Below, one piece after another: positions 46,253-55,720 of a DNA stretch of 64,000 nt. A program made the translations under genes and the position numbers. Within the stretch, counting starts at the first letter, position 1. Each line of letters begins with the position of its first letter. The notes under the pieces were generated by a model. It made no database searches, was not told where the DNA came from, and saw only the letters and a list, made by a program, of their open reading frames with translations. Where the stretch lies: assembly GCA_900068845.1 (NCBI GenBank), contig CEFQ01000010.1, positions 206,254-270,253 of the forward strand. The letters run 5' to 3'. Source of the DNA: Enterobacter ludwigii (GTDB taxonomy: Bacteria > Pseudomonadota > Gammaproteobacteria > Enterobacterales > Enterobacteriaceae).

Positions 46253-47017
46253 GTAAACGTTTTCCTTAAATAACCTCGACGGTAAGGTCGCAGTATTAAA
46301 GTGTTACGCAACAGATGTAATATTGAGCGCGGTATTAATCACTGTCATGTATTAATGTGATGATGGGGCGATATTATCGTATTAATGACCGGGAGATTGA
46401 TGAATAACACTGAACTCTGGTTGGGGGAAAAGGTATTTGAAATGAGTTCATATGCTATCATTATGATTTAATGCATTTTTATTTGATTTTCTGACTTGCA
46501 TTGAGTCTTGTTTCTGGCATCTTTTTTTATCGAAAGGTTGTTCTGGTCAGAGCACAGACCTTATTTAGAATGAAACATTGTTTCGCAAAATGTTATTTTT
46601 AGTCTCCGTGATTTTTGCGTATTTTTCTGAAAAATAGTGCTTTTCAAAAGAGTTTCTCACATTTAAATGGTATTGTTTACCGGCAATGCTAGTGATGTGG
46701 CGTTGTGTGCTTCAGTTTTACCCTCACTTTTGCAGGGTTTACCCGTTTATGCAATTTACGGAAATTCAATTATCCTCCCGATCCTTGCGATCGGGTTTTT
46801 TCTTTATATTTCCCCGGTCTATCCGTAATAAACACTGATGCGTCTCTTCGATCCAGTTAATGTCAGAAAATACACAATCGTTAAGAAAGTGATAATTTGA
46901 CGTAATTTCTTGTAAGTCTTCGTTTTTTAAGAGTTTTGGAAATGCTTTTTTGTCTCCATCTCATCAATAGTAGTGTTCAACGGCACAGCAACTGCCGTTA
47001 TCATTGGAGGCAACACC
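46253..47017. other. Gene-free AT-rich gap with one strong terminator
   Basis: About 765 bp with no credible reading frame. A strong terminator at 46777-46805 belongs to no visible gene and may end a small RNA. The last 100 bp must hold the promoter of the RcnB-like gene. Confidence 0.5.
46777..46805 (+). terminator. Orphan rho-independent terminator
   Basis: CCCGATC-CTTGC-GATCGGG followed by TTTTTTCTTT. The nearest plus-strand gene upstream ends at 45788, about 1 kb away, so the terminator probably serves a non-coding transcript. Confidence 0.8.
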
Positions 47018-47509
47018 ATGAAAAAAACAACGTTAAGTCTTATTGCGTCACTTATTGCATGCAGCACACTGTTTTCAAGCGTTTCCCGGGCAGATGGCCC
47101 AGGTGACCAGCGCTGGCAGTCGCACGGCGGCGACCAGCACCATGACCACGGACGTGGCCCGGATCGTGGCGGCGACCGCGGACCGAATCGCGGCAACGAT
47201 CACGACCGCGGCAACGATCACGATCGTGGACCCGGCCCGGATCGTCATGACCGTTATGCTGATCATCGTATGCCGGAAGGACATCGTGGCGGCGATCGCT
47301 TCGCCTGGGGCGGACATGACTTCCGTCGCGGCTATCCGGCACCGCCGGAGTTTCGTGGCCCGCACTATCGTGTAGATGACTGGCGCGATCGTGGTCTGTA
47401 TGCGCCACCGCGCGGTGAGCACTGGGCTTATATCGACGGTAATTACGTGCTGGTGGCCGCCGCAACCGGTATCATCACCGCAATTCTGCTCAACGGCGCG
47501 TTCAACTAA
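47018..47509 (+). CDS. RcnB-family periplasmic protein
   Basis: A 163-residue exported protein. The signal peptide is MKKTTLSLIASLIACSTLFS up to SRA-DG (cleavage near residue 26). A low-complexity Gly/Asp/His/Arg region with GNDHDRG repeats spans about residues 35-85. The C-terminal RcnB domain follows ('YRVDDWRDRGLYAPPRGEHW', 'YVLVAAATGIITAIL'). RcnB helps nickel/cobalt handling in E. coli; the His/Asp repeats suggest metal binding. The ATG at 47018 has GGAGG and gives an intact signal peptide. Confidence 0.85.
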   Translation: MKKTTLSLIASLIACSTLFSSVSRADGPGDQRWQSHGGDQHHDHGRGPDRGGDRGPNRGNDHDRGNDHDRGPGPDRHDRYADHRMPEGHRGGDRFAWGGHDFRRGYPAPPEFRGPHYRVDDWRDRGLYAPPRGEHWAYIDGNYVLVAAATGIITAILLNGAFN

Positions 47510-47617
47510 TTCCCTCTGCGGATGGCCACGGCCATCCGTGTTTTTCTCCGTTTTATCCGCTCACCAGGTTATTCTCTATACGACCCGTTTTTCCTTTCAA
47601 TACGTTAAGGAGTGATG

Positions 47618-48445
47618 ATGACCGTGGTAAAAATGGTGGCGGTGGATAAAGACGGCACCTTTCTCGACGACAAAAAACAGTACAATCGCGCGCGTTTTAA
47701 CGCGTGCTATCAGGAAATGAAGCAGCGCGACATCAAGTTTGTGGTAGCCAGCGGCAATCAATATTACCAACTCAAATCTTTCTTCCCTGATATCGCCAGT
47801 GAAATTGCCTTCGTGGCTGAAAACGGCGCGTGGATCATTGATCGTGATGAAGAGTTATTCTGCGGCGAGTTCTCACGTCAGGATATTGATGCGGTGCTGG
47901 ATACGCTGCACAACGGTAATTATCCTGAACTGCGCTACATCCTCTGTGGACGCGACAGCGCGTATTACTTCGAAGGTCTTGATGAGAAGTGGCTGGTGAA
48001 AATGCGTCACTATTGCCATCGCCTGAAGGCCATTCGCAGCCTGGATGAAGTGGCGGGCGATAAGCTGTTCAAGTTCGCGCTGAATTTGTCCGATGATTAC
48101 GTGGAGCCGCTGATGGCGGATATTGAGCGTCTGCATCATGGCGCGGCGGCCGCCACATCCAGCGGCCACGGTTCAGTCGATTTGATTGTGCCGGGCAACC
48201 ATAAAGGTCACGGCCTCGATCTGCTGGGTAAACGCTGGGGCATCGATCGCAGTGAAATTTTGGTGTTTGGCGATGGCGGCAACGATCTCGAAATGCTGCA
48301 GCAGTCTGGCTTTAGCTTTGCTATGGCAAATGCACCGCAGAAAGTCAAAGACGCGGCACGCTTTGAAGCGCCGAGTAATAACGAAGAGGGCGTGCTACAG
48401 GTGATTGAGCAGATGCTGGCCGGTAAACCACCGTTTGTCATCTGA
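47618..48445 (+). CDS. HAD-IIB sugar phosphatase (YbiV/SupH-like)
   Basis: A 275-residue Cof-type HAD hydrolase. Motif I is 'VAVDKDGTFLDD' at about residues 7-18, 'FVVASGNQYYQL' is motif II, and 'VFGDGGNDLEMLQQSG' is motif IV. The text matches E. coli YbiV (SupH), which dephosphorylates sugar phosphates. AAGGAG precedes a GTG-ATG-ATG cluster; the last ATG has the best spacing. Confidence 0.85.
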   Translation: MTVVKMVAVDKDGTFLDDKKQYNRARFNACYQEMKQRDIKFVVASGNQYYQLKSFFPDIASEIAFVAENGAWIIDRDEELFCGEFSRQDIDAVLDTLHNGNYPELRYILCGRDSAYYFEGLDEKWLVKMRHYCHRLKAIRSLDEVAGDKLFKFALNLSDDYVEPLMADIERLHHGAAAATSSGHGSVDLIVPGNHKGHGLDLLGKRWGIDRSEILVFGDGGNDLEMLQQSGFSFAMANAPQKVKDAARFEAPSNNEEGVLQVIEQMLAGKPPFVI

Positions 48446-48570
48446 TCGTCATTTTTAGCTGAATTTATTCTTTGCTCTGCCGATATTCGATTGTGACGGA
48501 ACGCACAATTCGCCGCTGAGCGGCACTTCTTATCTCAATCGTTAATGCAGTCGGTTAGAAAGGATAAATT

Positions 48571-50499
48571 ATGTTGCCAACCCGTTTGGCTACCCGCATG
48601 ACGTTGGGTGGCCTGCTATTACTGTGCGTCACAACCGCAGTGGTGTTCTCCGTTCTCTTGTTGCGCGGTCAACCGCGCGTCATTGAAGCCAGCCATACGC
48701 TGATTGAGCAGGCCGGTAGCAATCTGGTCAGCCAATTAAATCAGCAGCTGATGCGTATTGAAGGCGAAGCCGTCAGCATGGCGCGCCTCGCCGAAGTCTT
48801 GCCGCACGATGCCACGCTGTGGCAGCAAAGTTTCCCGCAAATCATCAACAGCAGCGGCAATAAAACCATTGCGGGCGGCGGCGTGTGGCCGGAACCCGAT
48901 GCCTTTAGCGCCGGTGTGCAGCGTCGCAGCTTCTTCTGGGCACGGCAGAGTGATGGCTCGCTGGCCTATTCCGATGACTACAACCTGCCTGCGGGCAACG
49001 GCTATCAACAGGAAAGTTGGTACAGCGCGGTGCGCAATGGACCACGCGATCGCTGTGGCTGGTCTGAGGTTTATCAGGATCCGGTGTCTGGCGTAAAAAT
49101 GGTGACCTGCAGCGTGCCGTACACGGTGGGCGAGCGTTTTGCCGGTGTCGCGACGCTGGATGTGCAACTGGATAATCTTGCGGGCTTAATGCAGCAGAAA
49201 GGGCAGGTGACCGGCGGTTATGCCTTTGCGCTTGATAGCGCAGGCAATCTGCTTTATTACCCGGGTCAGGACCTTAAATCGCTTACCACCTTAAGCAGCC
49301 TGGCGGAAAAATCCAGCTGGCTGGCTCCACTCGCCGCGCGTATCGGCCAGTTGAAAGGCGATGGCGATGTATTGCAACTGTCGGATTTCGCAGACGATTA
49401 CTTGCATGACAGTGCGCAGGTCACGCTGTTCCGCATGCCTGGCACCGGCTGGGTGATTGGCCTTGTGACGCCAGAGCGCGCGGTCAGCGGCCTGGCTCAT
49501 ACCCTGATGCGTGACATCTTCACCTACTTAATTCCGGCGATGATCGTGCTGCTGCTGTTAACCTGGACATTTACCCAACGCATTGGGCAACGCCTGAAAG
49601 CCACGCATGCTGCGTTGGATGAGATTGCCAATGGCGATGGTGATTTAACGCGCCGCCTGACCAAAAGTGGACGCGATGAGCTGGCAGATATCGCCGGTGC
49701 GTTTAATAGTTTTGTCGATAAGATCGCCGGCGTCATTACCCGCGTGCAGAGCAGTGGTGTAACGGTAGCGGCTAACGCATCAGGCCTGGCACACAGTAAT
49801 ACCGCGCTGTCGGAAAAAATTGCCGAGCAGGCCGCAGCACTGGAACAAAGTGCCGCGGCGATGGAGCAGCTCAATGCTACCGTGCAACAGAACGCCGAAA
49901 ATACCCGGTTGGCCGATGCGGCGGCCGAACAGACCGCACAAATTGCTCGCAGCAGCAGCGAAATGATGGGCGAAGTGGTGAGCACCATGGGCGCCATCCA
50001 ATCCTCTTCGCGGCGTGTGGCAGAGATTTTGACCGTAATCGACAGCATCGCGTTTCAAACTAACATTCTCGCATTGAATGCGGCGGTAGAAGCGGCACGC
50101 GCCGGTGAGCAAGGGCGTGGTTTTGCGGTGGTGGCGTCTGAAGTGCGTGCGTTAGCCCAGCGCAGTGCCACCGCGGCGCAGGAGATCAAGACGCTGATTA
50201 CCGATTCCGACAGCAACGTACTGGCCGGCAGTAAATTGGTGGAAGGTGCGGGACAGCAGCTTTCCCAGCTGGTCACTGACGTACATAAAGTGAAGCAGGT
50301 GGTGAGTGAAATGCGCGTGGCCGGTGACGAGCAGAGCAAAGGTATTGCCGAAGTGACGCTAGCGGTATCGCAGATGGAGCGAGGCATTCAGCAAAACCTG
50401 ATGCTGGTGACGCAAACCGCCGAGAACACCCAAGCGCTGCGTGATGAAGCGGCGCAGCTGGCGCAAGAGATAGCCATGTTTAAAGTGGCCGAGCAGTAA
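48571..50499 (+). CDS. Methyl-accepting chemotaxis protein with dCache sensor
   Basis: A 642-residue inner-membrane chemoreceptor. Membrane helix 1 is at residues 10-33 and a periplasmic double-Cache domain spans about residues 35-300 (SWYSAVRNGPRDRCGWSEVY is the typical ligand pocket region). Helix 2 is near residues 313-333, then HAMP, then the signalling domain with hairpin tip 'FQTNILALNAAVEAARAGEQ'. The C-terminus lacks the NWETF CheR tether. The ligand is unknown; amino acids or small acids are typical. Confidence 0.92.
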   Translation: MLPTRLATRMTLGGLLLLCVTTAVVFSVLLLRGQPRVIEASHTLIEQAGSNLVSQLNQQLMRIEGEAVSMARLAEVLPHDATLWQQSFPQIINSSGNKTIAGGGVWPEPDAFSAGVQRRSFFWARQSDGSLAYSDDYNLPAGNGYQQESWYSAVRNGPRDRCGWSEVYQDPVSGVKMVTCSVPYTVGERFAGVATLDVQLDNLAGLMQQKGQVTGGYAFALDSAGNLLYYPGQDLKSLTTLSSLAEKSSWLAPLAARIGQLKGDGDVLQLSDFADDYLHDSAQVTLFRMPGTGWVIGLVTPERAVSGLAHTLMRDIFTYLIPAMIVLLLLTWTFTQRIGQRLKATHAALDEIANGDGDLTRRLTKSGRDELADIAGAFNSFVDKIAGVITRVQSSGVTVAANASGLAHSNTALSEKIAEQAAALEQSAAAMEQLNATVQQNAENTRLADAAAEQTAQIARSSSEMMGEVVSTMGAIQSSSRRVAEILTVIDSIAFQTNILALNAAVEAARAGEQGRGFAVVASEVRALAQRSATAAQEIKTLITDSDSNVLAGSKLVEGAGQQLSQLVTDVHKVKQVVSEMRVAGDEQSKGIAEVTLAVSQMERGIQQNLMLVTQTAENTQALRDEAAQLAQEIAMFKVAEQ

Positions 50500-50504
50500 A
50501 TTGT

Positions 50505-50524
50505 CGGGCAGCGTTAGCTGCCCG
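50505..50524. terminator. Hairpin between convergent genes
   Basis: CGGGCAGC-GTTA-GCTGCCCG, 6 bp after the chemoreceptor stop. It has no strong T-run in either direction, so termination is likely but not certain. Confidence 0.55.
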
Positions 50525-50531
50525 TTATCAC

Positions 50532-51683
50532 TTAAACGATGCGCCAGGCGGCGGTGATCATCTCCGTCAACATGGGTGCATCGTAGCTGACCCAACCGTT
50601 TTTGCTGTTGGCGCGCGATACAATCCAGTCAACATCGGTGGCTGACAATGTTGGGCCATCCAACCAAAAGGGCACGATCGCCTGCTGCTGGATCCAGGCT
50701 TTTAACGCCAATGCCGGCGGCGCGGGATCGTCCGGCAGCAGCTGTTGACCAAGCTGCGCCATCAAGCGTTGCTGTTCAGCATGCTCGGTTTCGGCCAAGA
50801 GCTCGAGGAACGGGAACAGTAAGCGTCCGCAGACTTCACCGTGATGGAATGGCTTGATCGCGCCAAGTTCACCGGCAATGCCGTGAATCACCCCTAATCC
50901 GGCACTGCTCAGACACACGCCACCTAACCAGGATGCCATCATCATCGCTTCACGCGCGGCGTCACCACGCTCATCGTTTTGGTTCAAGTCCGGCCAGGCT
51001 TTGAAGAACAGTTGCAACCCATTGAGCGCAGTTTGCTGGGTGAACAGATTGCCTTTACGTGACAGATAGGCTTCGAAGAGGTGAGTGAAGGCATCGATGG
51101 CGCAGGTGGCCAACACGCTGTCTGGCGCACCTTTCAACAGGTCGGGATCGAGAATTGCGACCTGTGGCACAAAGACCGGATGGCGCAGCGACGCTTTGAC
51201 CTGAATGTGTTGTTGTTCGGTCACCACCGCGTTCTGTGTGGCTTCGCTGCCAGTGCCTGCCGTGGTGGGAATAGCGATCAGCGGCAAGGTTACCGCTTGC
51301 ACGGGCGTATCACCGACTTTCTCCAGATAGCGTGCAGTGTTGAGCGGATGCTGCATCATGGCACTGAAGGCTTTAGCGGCATCCAGCACGCTGCCGCCGC
51401 CAATCGCCACCACACGATCAATGTGGCCGCGCCAGCGCCGCACCCAGCCATCAATCTCATCCGGGGACGCTTCATGGCTGACGATCTCATAACCAATAAT
51501 CTGATCGTTGAGTGCAGCGCCAAGCCGTGCCCAGGCTGGACCGTTAAGAAAAGAGCGCCCGCAAAATAACAGCGTCGGCTGGGTATTGCCCGCCAGCAGC
51601 GGTATCAACTGGTCAATGCTGCCGCGACCAAACAGGGTTTGTTGATTACTGTACAACTCGATCAGATTCTCACTCACCTGCAT
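50532..51683 (-). CDS. Iron-containing alcohol dehydrogenase family protein
   Basis: A 383-residue group III dehydrogenase. The NAD motif 'GGGSVLDAAKAF' is near residue 95, 'PTTAGTGSEATQNAVV' near 139, and metal ligands include 'CAIDAFTHLFEAY' and 'GVIHGIAGELGA' plus 'FHHGEVCGRLLFP'. Related to phosphonate or butanol-type dehydrogenases, substrate unknown. It is divergent from gntT, with 284 bp between. Confidence 0.85.
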   Translation of the reverse strand: MQVSENLIELYSNQQTLFGRGSIDQLIPLLAGNTQPTLLFCGRSFLNGPAWARLGAALNDQIIGYEIVSHEASPDEIDGWVRRWRGHIDRVVAIGGGSVLDAAKAFSAMMQHPLNTARYLEKVGDTPVQAVTLPLIAIPTTAGTGSEATQNAVVTEQQHIQVKASLRHPVFVPQVAILDPDLLKGAPDSVLATCAIDAFTHLFEAYLSRKGNLFTQQTALNGLQLFFKAWPDLNQNDERGDAAREAMMMASWLGGVCLSSAGLGVIHGIAGELGAIKPFHHGEVCGRLLFPFLELLAETEHAEQQRLMAQLGQQLLPDDPAPPALALKAWIQQQAIVPFWLDGPTLSATDVDWIVSRANSKNGWVSYDAPMLTEMITAAWRIV

Positions 51684-51826
51684 GTCCTTCTTGTTTGGCG
51701 TAAAGACCTAAGTGTAACCAAAAGCCGTGACACTCCCGCTGCAAACATTCTGATAACCCCCCGGCAAAAAGTTGATCACCTTCGCAAAACAGAAATTCCG
51801 CCGCGGCGGCAGGTGCTTTATGCGCA

Positions 51827-51856
51827 ATGTTACCCTTAACATGATACCCGTAACAT
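51827..51856. promoter_or_regulatory. Two overlapping GntR operators upstream of gntT
   Basis: ATGTTACCCTTAACAT (51827-51842) and ATGATACCCGTAACAT (51841-51856) share two bases and both fit the GntR box with a TTACCCGTAAC-like core. GntR represses gluconate genes and is released by gluconate. No gntR gene is in the window. Confidence 0.85.
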
Positions 51857-51967
51857 TGCTGAGCAGGATGCTTTCCTGCGGCGAACGCTGTTGATTCTCA
51901 TGTCCTCTGGGATAACCAAAATAAACCGCTGCCGGTACCTTACCGAGCGCAAAAGTGGAGAAAAATT

Positions 51968-53284
51968 ATGCCATTACTCTATGTGGCGATTGGCGTAGCA
52001 TTACTGCTGTTACTGATGATCCGTTTCAAACTGAACGGATTTATTGCGCTGATTCTGGTGGCACTGGCCGTGGGCGTGATGCAGGGCATGCCGGTCAATA
52101 AAGTTATCATCTCGATTAAAACCGGTGTGGGCGGCACATTAGGCAGTCTCGCGCTGATCATGGGCTTCGGCGCGATGCTGGGTAAACTGCTGGCGGATTG
52201 CGGCGGGGCGCAACGTATTGCTACCACACTGATCGCCAAATTTGGCGAGAAGCATATTCAGTGGGCGCTGGTGCTGACCGGCTTCACCGTGGGCTTTGCA
52301 CTGTTTTATGAAGTAGGCTTTGTACTGATGTTGCCGCTGGTGTTCAGTATCGCCGCCTCTGCGCGCGTGCCGCTACTGTACGTGGGCGTGCCGATGGCGG
52401 CCGCGCTCTCCGTCACGCACGGTTTCCTGCCTCCGCATCCAGGTCCTACGGCGATTGCCACCTTGTTCAACGCCGACATGGGTAAAACGTTGCTGTACGG
52501 TACGCTGCTGGGGATTCCTACCGTTATCCTCGCCGGTCCGGTTTATGCGCGCTTCCTGAAAGGTATCGATAAGCCCATCCCAGAAGGATTATGGAACCCA
52601 AAAACCTTTACCGAAGCTGAGATGCCAGGCTTTGGCGTCAGCGTTTGGACGGCATTGGTGCCGGTGGTATTGATGGCGTTGCGCGCGGTAGCGGAAATGC
52701 TGCTGCCGAAAGGTCACGTGCTGCTGCCGTATGCGGAATTCTTTGGCGATCCGATTATGGCAACCTTGATTGCTGTGCTGATTGCTATTTTCACTTTCGG
52801 ACTGAACCGTGGACGCAGCATGGATGACGTGATGGGCACCATCACCGATTCGATCAAGATCATCGCTATGATGCTGTTAATCATTGGCGGCGGCGGGGCG
52901 TTCAAACAGGTGCTGGTGGACAGCGGCGTTGATAAATACATCGCCAACATGATGCATGAAACCAATCTCTCGCCGATTTTCATGGCGTGGTCAATTGCTG
53001 CTGTACTGCGTATTGCGCTGGGATCCGCTACCGTGGCGGCGATTACGGCCGGGGGGATTGTTGCACCGTTGATCGTCACCAGCGGTGCCAGTCCGGAACT
53101 GATGGTGATTGCGGTAGGTTCCGGCAGCGTGATTTTCTCTCACGTTAACGATCCGGGTTTCTGGTTGTTTAAAGAGTATTTCAACCTGACTATCGGCGAA
53201 ACCTTCCGTTCGTGGTCCGCGCTGGAAACGATTATTTCAGTATGCGGTTTGGTGGGATGCTTGCTACTCGCCAACGTTATCTAA
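51968..53284 (+). CDS. gntT: High-affinity gluconate transporter GntT
   Basis: A 438-residue GntP-family permease with 12-14 helices. Throughout it follows E. coli GntT (438 residues), for example 'GFALFYEVGFVLMLPLVFS', 'FLPPHPGPTAIATLFNADMG' and 'VIFSHVNDPGFWLFKEYFNL'. Two GntR boxes lie about 110-140 bp upstream, so gluconate induction is expected. Confidence 0.95.
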   Translation: MPLLYVAIGVALLLLLMIRFKLNGFIALILVALAVGVMQGMPVNKVIISIKTGVGGTLGSLALIMGFGAMLGKLLADCGGAQRIATTLIAKFGEKHIQWALVLTGFTVGFALFYEVGFVLMLPLVFSIAASARVPLLYVGVPMAAALSVTHGFLPPHPGPTAIATLFNADMGKTLLYGTLLGIPTVILAGPVYARFLKGIDKPIPEGLWNPKTFTEAEMPGFGVSVWTALVPVVLMALRAVAEMLLPKGHVLLPYAEFFGDPIMATLIAVLIAIFTFGLNRGRSMDDVMGTITDSIKIIAMMLLIIGGGGAFKQVLVDSGVDKYIANMMHETNLSPIFMAWSIAAVLRIALGSATVAAITAGGIVAPLIVTSGASPELMVIAVGSGSVIFSHVNDPGFWLFKEYFNLTIGETFRSWSALETIISVCGLVGCLLLANVI

Positions 53285-53323
53285 GCATCAAGGCTGAGGC
53301 ATTGCGCCTCAGCCGCTTGCGGT

Positions 53324-54406
53324 TTACTGCGTTAAGGCGCGGAACGCTGCGAGTTCCTCCTGCGGCATACCGACCTGCAACGCCGCGTCACAGATTTGCT
53401 CCCAGCTGTTGCTATCCAGTGGAATGCCGTCGCGTGTGCGTGCCACTCGGTTGTGCTCTTCCCACTCACCGGGCACCTGAATCGGTGAATCGCCACTTTG
53501 CGGCGACTGTTTCACCCATTGAAGGAACGACTCAGCTTCTTCCTGCATCGCTGGCGCATCAAACGCATCCGGATTAACGATGATGGTGGTCATGCAGTTG
53601 AAAATGGCATCCGGGCTGGTAACCAGCGTTTCATCATGTGTGGTGCGTCCGCCCGACAGCGCGCCGCCAAGAATTTCGCACAGGGTCGCTAGCGCATAGC
53701 CTTTATGCAAACCGAATGGCATCAGTGAACCATACGGGGCCTGATGCATCACGCCCGGCTCGGTGGTGGGCTGGCCCTGATGATCAATCAGATATCCCGG
53801 CGCGACCTGTTGCTCTTTGTTCCACGCCACCCGCGTTTTACCAAAGGCGATGCCGCTGGTGGCGAAATCGAGCAGTAGCGGTTTCGCATTGCGGCGCGGG
53901 AAAATGGCGCAGAAGGGATTGGTGCCGAAACGACGATCGCTTCCGTTAAAGGGCGCCACCATCGGATCGCCCATTACGTTAACGAAGTGGAACGAAATAA
54001 AACCGGCGGCTGCGCACTGTTCCGCCCAATGGCCGATGCGACCAATGTGGTGCGAGTGGTGTAAACCTACCGCTGCAATGCCTAACTTCGCTGCGCGCTC
54101 AATACCCAGCTGCATCGCCTCAAAGGCAGCCACCTGACCAAAGCCATTGTGACCATGCAGCGTCAGCACCGCACCGGCGTCTTTCTCAAGGGTTGTGTGT
54201 TGGTTGAGTTGCAGAAAACCCTGTGCCAGCGAATTCACATAGCCTGGAATCATGCCAACACCGTGCGAATCATGGCCAGCCAGATTAGCGGCTACCAAAT
54301 GATCGGCGACCAGGCGCGCTTCTTCAGCGCTACTGCCTGCATGGAGCCAGATGGATTGAACAAACTGATGAAGAGGGGAAGGGGGAATCAGATGCAGAGT
54401 ACTCAC
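53324..54406 (-). CDS. YbiC-like malate/L-lactate dehydrogenase family oxidoreductase
   Basis: A 360-residue NAD(P)-dependent oxidoreductase of the LDH2/MDH2 family, closely resembling E. coli YbiC/HcxB (361 residues), which reduces 2-oxo acids such as hydroxycarboxylates. 'NLAGHDSHGVGMIPGYV' with the catalytic His is near residue 43, and 'LHHSHHIGRIGHWAEQCAAAG' is strongly conserved. The frame opens at 54460; a GTG at 54406 after AGGAG 9 nt away is preferred because it agrees with the E. coli length. Confidence 0.88.
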   Translation of the reverse strand: MSTLHLIPPSPLHQFVQSIWLHAGSSAEEARLVADHLVAANLAGHDSHGVGMIPGYVNSLAQGFLQLNQHTTLEKDAGAVLTLHGHNGFGQVAAFEAMQLGIERAAKLGIAAVGLHHSHHIGRIGHWAEQCAAAGFISFHFVNVMGDPMVAPFNGSDRRFGTNPFCAIFPRRNAKPLLLDFATSGIAFGKTRVAWNKEQQVAPGYLIDHQGQPTTEPGVMHQAPYGSLMPFGLHKGYALATLCEILGGALSGGRTTHDETLVTSPDAIFNCMTTIIVNPDAFDAPAMQEEAESFLQWVKQSPQSGDSPIQVPGEWEEHNRVARTRDGIPLDSNSWEQICDAALQVGMPQEELAAFRALTQ

Positions 54407-54512
54407 GCGGTCAATCTCCTTATCGTTATCAATCATCCATCCTGCGACGAAAACAGTCATGACCGCAAGTCAGCAATAAGAAGTAAAGGGCCACACGCTG
54501 TGGCCCAAAAAC

Positions 54513-54758
54513 TCAGTGCGGCTGCTCAAAGCCCGCCTTTAGCATCTGATCGCGCAGTGCGCGAGTAATTTCACGGTTCCCGCCCGTGATCGGGTAAATG
54601 ACATTGTTGACGACATCGTCAAGATAATGCTCTTCAAACTCCTGCATGGTGAGTTGCGTACCCCCCTCATCGTTGATAGCGATACTGCCGCTGATGTGGT
54701 TGCCGTAATCCTTTGCCTTAAGGCTGTAACGCCCCATGCTGGTATTAATCGTGCTCAT
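54513..54758 (-). CDS. Small hypothetical protein
   Basis: An 81-residue acidic soluble protein I do not recognise ('MSTINTSMGRYSLKAKDYGN', 'QEFEEHYLDDVVNNVIYPI'). No signal peptide or membrane segment. AAGGAG precedes the ATG with good spacing. It stands alone, 106 bp from the YbiC-like gene on the same strand. Confidence 0.7.
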   Translation of the reverse strand: MSTINTSMGRYSLKAKDYGNHISGSIAINDEGGTQLTMQEFEEHYLDDVVNNVIYPITGGNREITRALRDQMLKAGFEQPH

Positions 54759-55017
54759 AAGAATCTCCTTGTTACGTCGGCATTGATAACAATTGAGGCC
54801 TCTTCAGGCGGTATAAGTTTAGACTGTGAACCGGCTCAGAGTACGGCCGCAGGGAGAAGGAGAATCGATCGCTGCGACCTGTCTCGCAGAAATAAATTTG
54901 CGGCAAGCGAAACGACAGCCAATGGGCGTGACCCTCCTCGCAGCATCCAGCGAAAGCAGAATGATCATCTATACTGGATAGCAGACACGTTATTTTTCAT
55001 ACTTGAAGGAGCGAACA

Positions 55018-55101
55018 ATGAAAATAATTCTGTGGGTCATCGCCATCATCTTCATCGTTGGATTACTGACATTAACAGGCGTCTTTAAACTGATTTTCTG
55101 A
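55018..55101 (+). CDS. yohP: Small inner-membrane protein YohP
   Basis: A 27-residue single-helix membrane protein: MKIILWVIAIIFIVGLLTLT then GVFKLIF. It is nearly identical to E. coli YohP (27 residues), a small stress-linked protein whose mRNA is delivered to the membrane. AAGGAG lies 7 nt before the ATG and a terminator follows the stop. It is too short for most gene finders. Confidence 0.88.
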   Translation: MKIILWVIAIIFIVGLLTLTGVFKLIF

Positions 55102-55107
55102 CAAGCA

Positions 55108-55135
55108 CAGGCACCTACGGGTGCCTGAATTTTTT
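55108..55135 (+). terminator. Terminator after yohP
   Basis: CAGGCACC-TACG-GGTGCCTG then AATTTTTT. Confidence 0.88.
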
Positions 55136-55320
55136 CATTCAGCATAGGATTTTTCGCTGTCTGCAAATGACTCGATGGGCTGAATGAGATCGCGCAGATT
55201 TAGCGGCTTGTAACATTTCGCGCAGCAGGCGCCATGATGGTTTGGAAAATCCACCTTTTCGCAGTCCAAAAAGGTATAAATAAATTTAGTGCAACCGCAG
55301 CGGCTACAACGAATAGTCAT
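55135..55320 (-). CDS. Small zinc-ribbon-like protein
   Basis: A 61-residue protein with two cysteine knuckles: CSRCGC at residues 5-10 and CCAKC at 32-36, which would hold one zinc ion. The remainder is short and charged. It begins on the minus strand where the yohP terminator ends. I do not recognise a named family. Confidence 0.7.
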   Translation of the reverse strand: MTIRCSRCGCTKFIYTFLDCEKVDFPNHHGACCAKCYKPLNLRDLIQPIESFADSEKSYAE

Positions 55321-55720
55321 GTTACTTCCTTCCGTTCTCCGTCCTGGAGCGTCGAGATTTATCTTATTCGCCTGGCGAGTTCAATTGATAAATTTCGTTA
55401 ATTTATTCCCCATGTGAATAATTGATGCTAAGTCACTGAATGATATATTATTGCCTTGAGTAATCATCACGGCACGTTTGCATTTTTTGTACATCAACAG
55501 ACCCAATCGATTCGTTTACCTGCCATTTCGATTTTTACCTTATGACTGAGGTAAAATTCATCACTTGATCGTATCTGAACCAAGAATAGGCCTGGAGAGA
55601 TTAGCCTGTTTTTTCAATACACTTTTTAAGCAATAGCGTGGGATATGCCTTTGTGCGGGAGCGTGAAAACCGCTTTTTTACGCATTGTTGCTCTTGAATG
55701 ACTTAACGGGAAATATTGTT
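55321..55720. promoter_or_regulatory. AT-rich pagP upstream region with a palindrome
   Basis: This 400-bp gap contains the zinc-ribbon promoter, a perfect inverted repeat TTTTACCT-TATGACTG-AGGTAAAA at 55533-55556, and the pagP leader. In Salmonella pagP is activated by PhoP; only a weak half-match (CGTTTACCTGCCATTTC near 55513) was seen, so I do not call a PhoP box. Confidence 0.5.

Noticed and set aside
55505..55530. PhoP box before pagP
   Set aside because: Only one half-site resembles the consensus; the second is poor.
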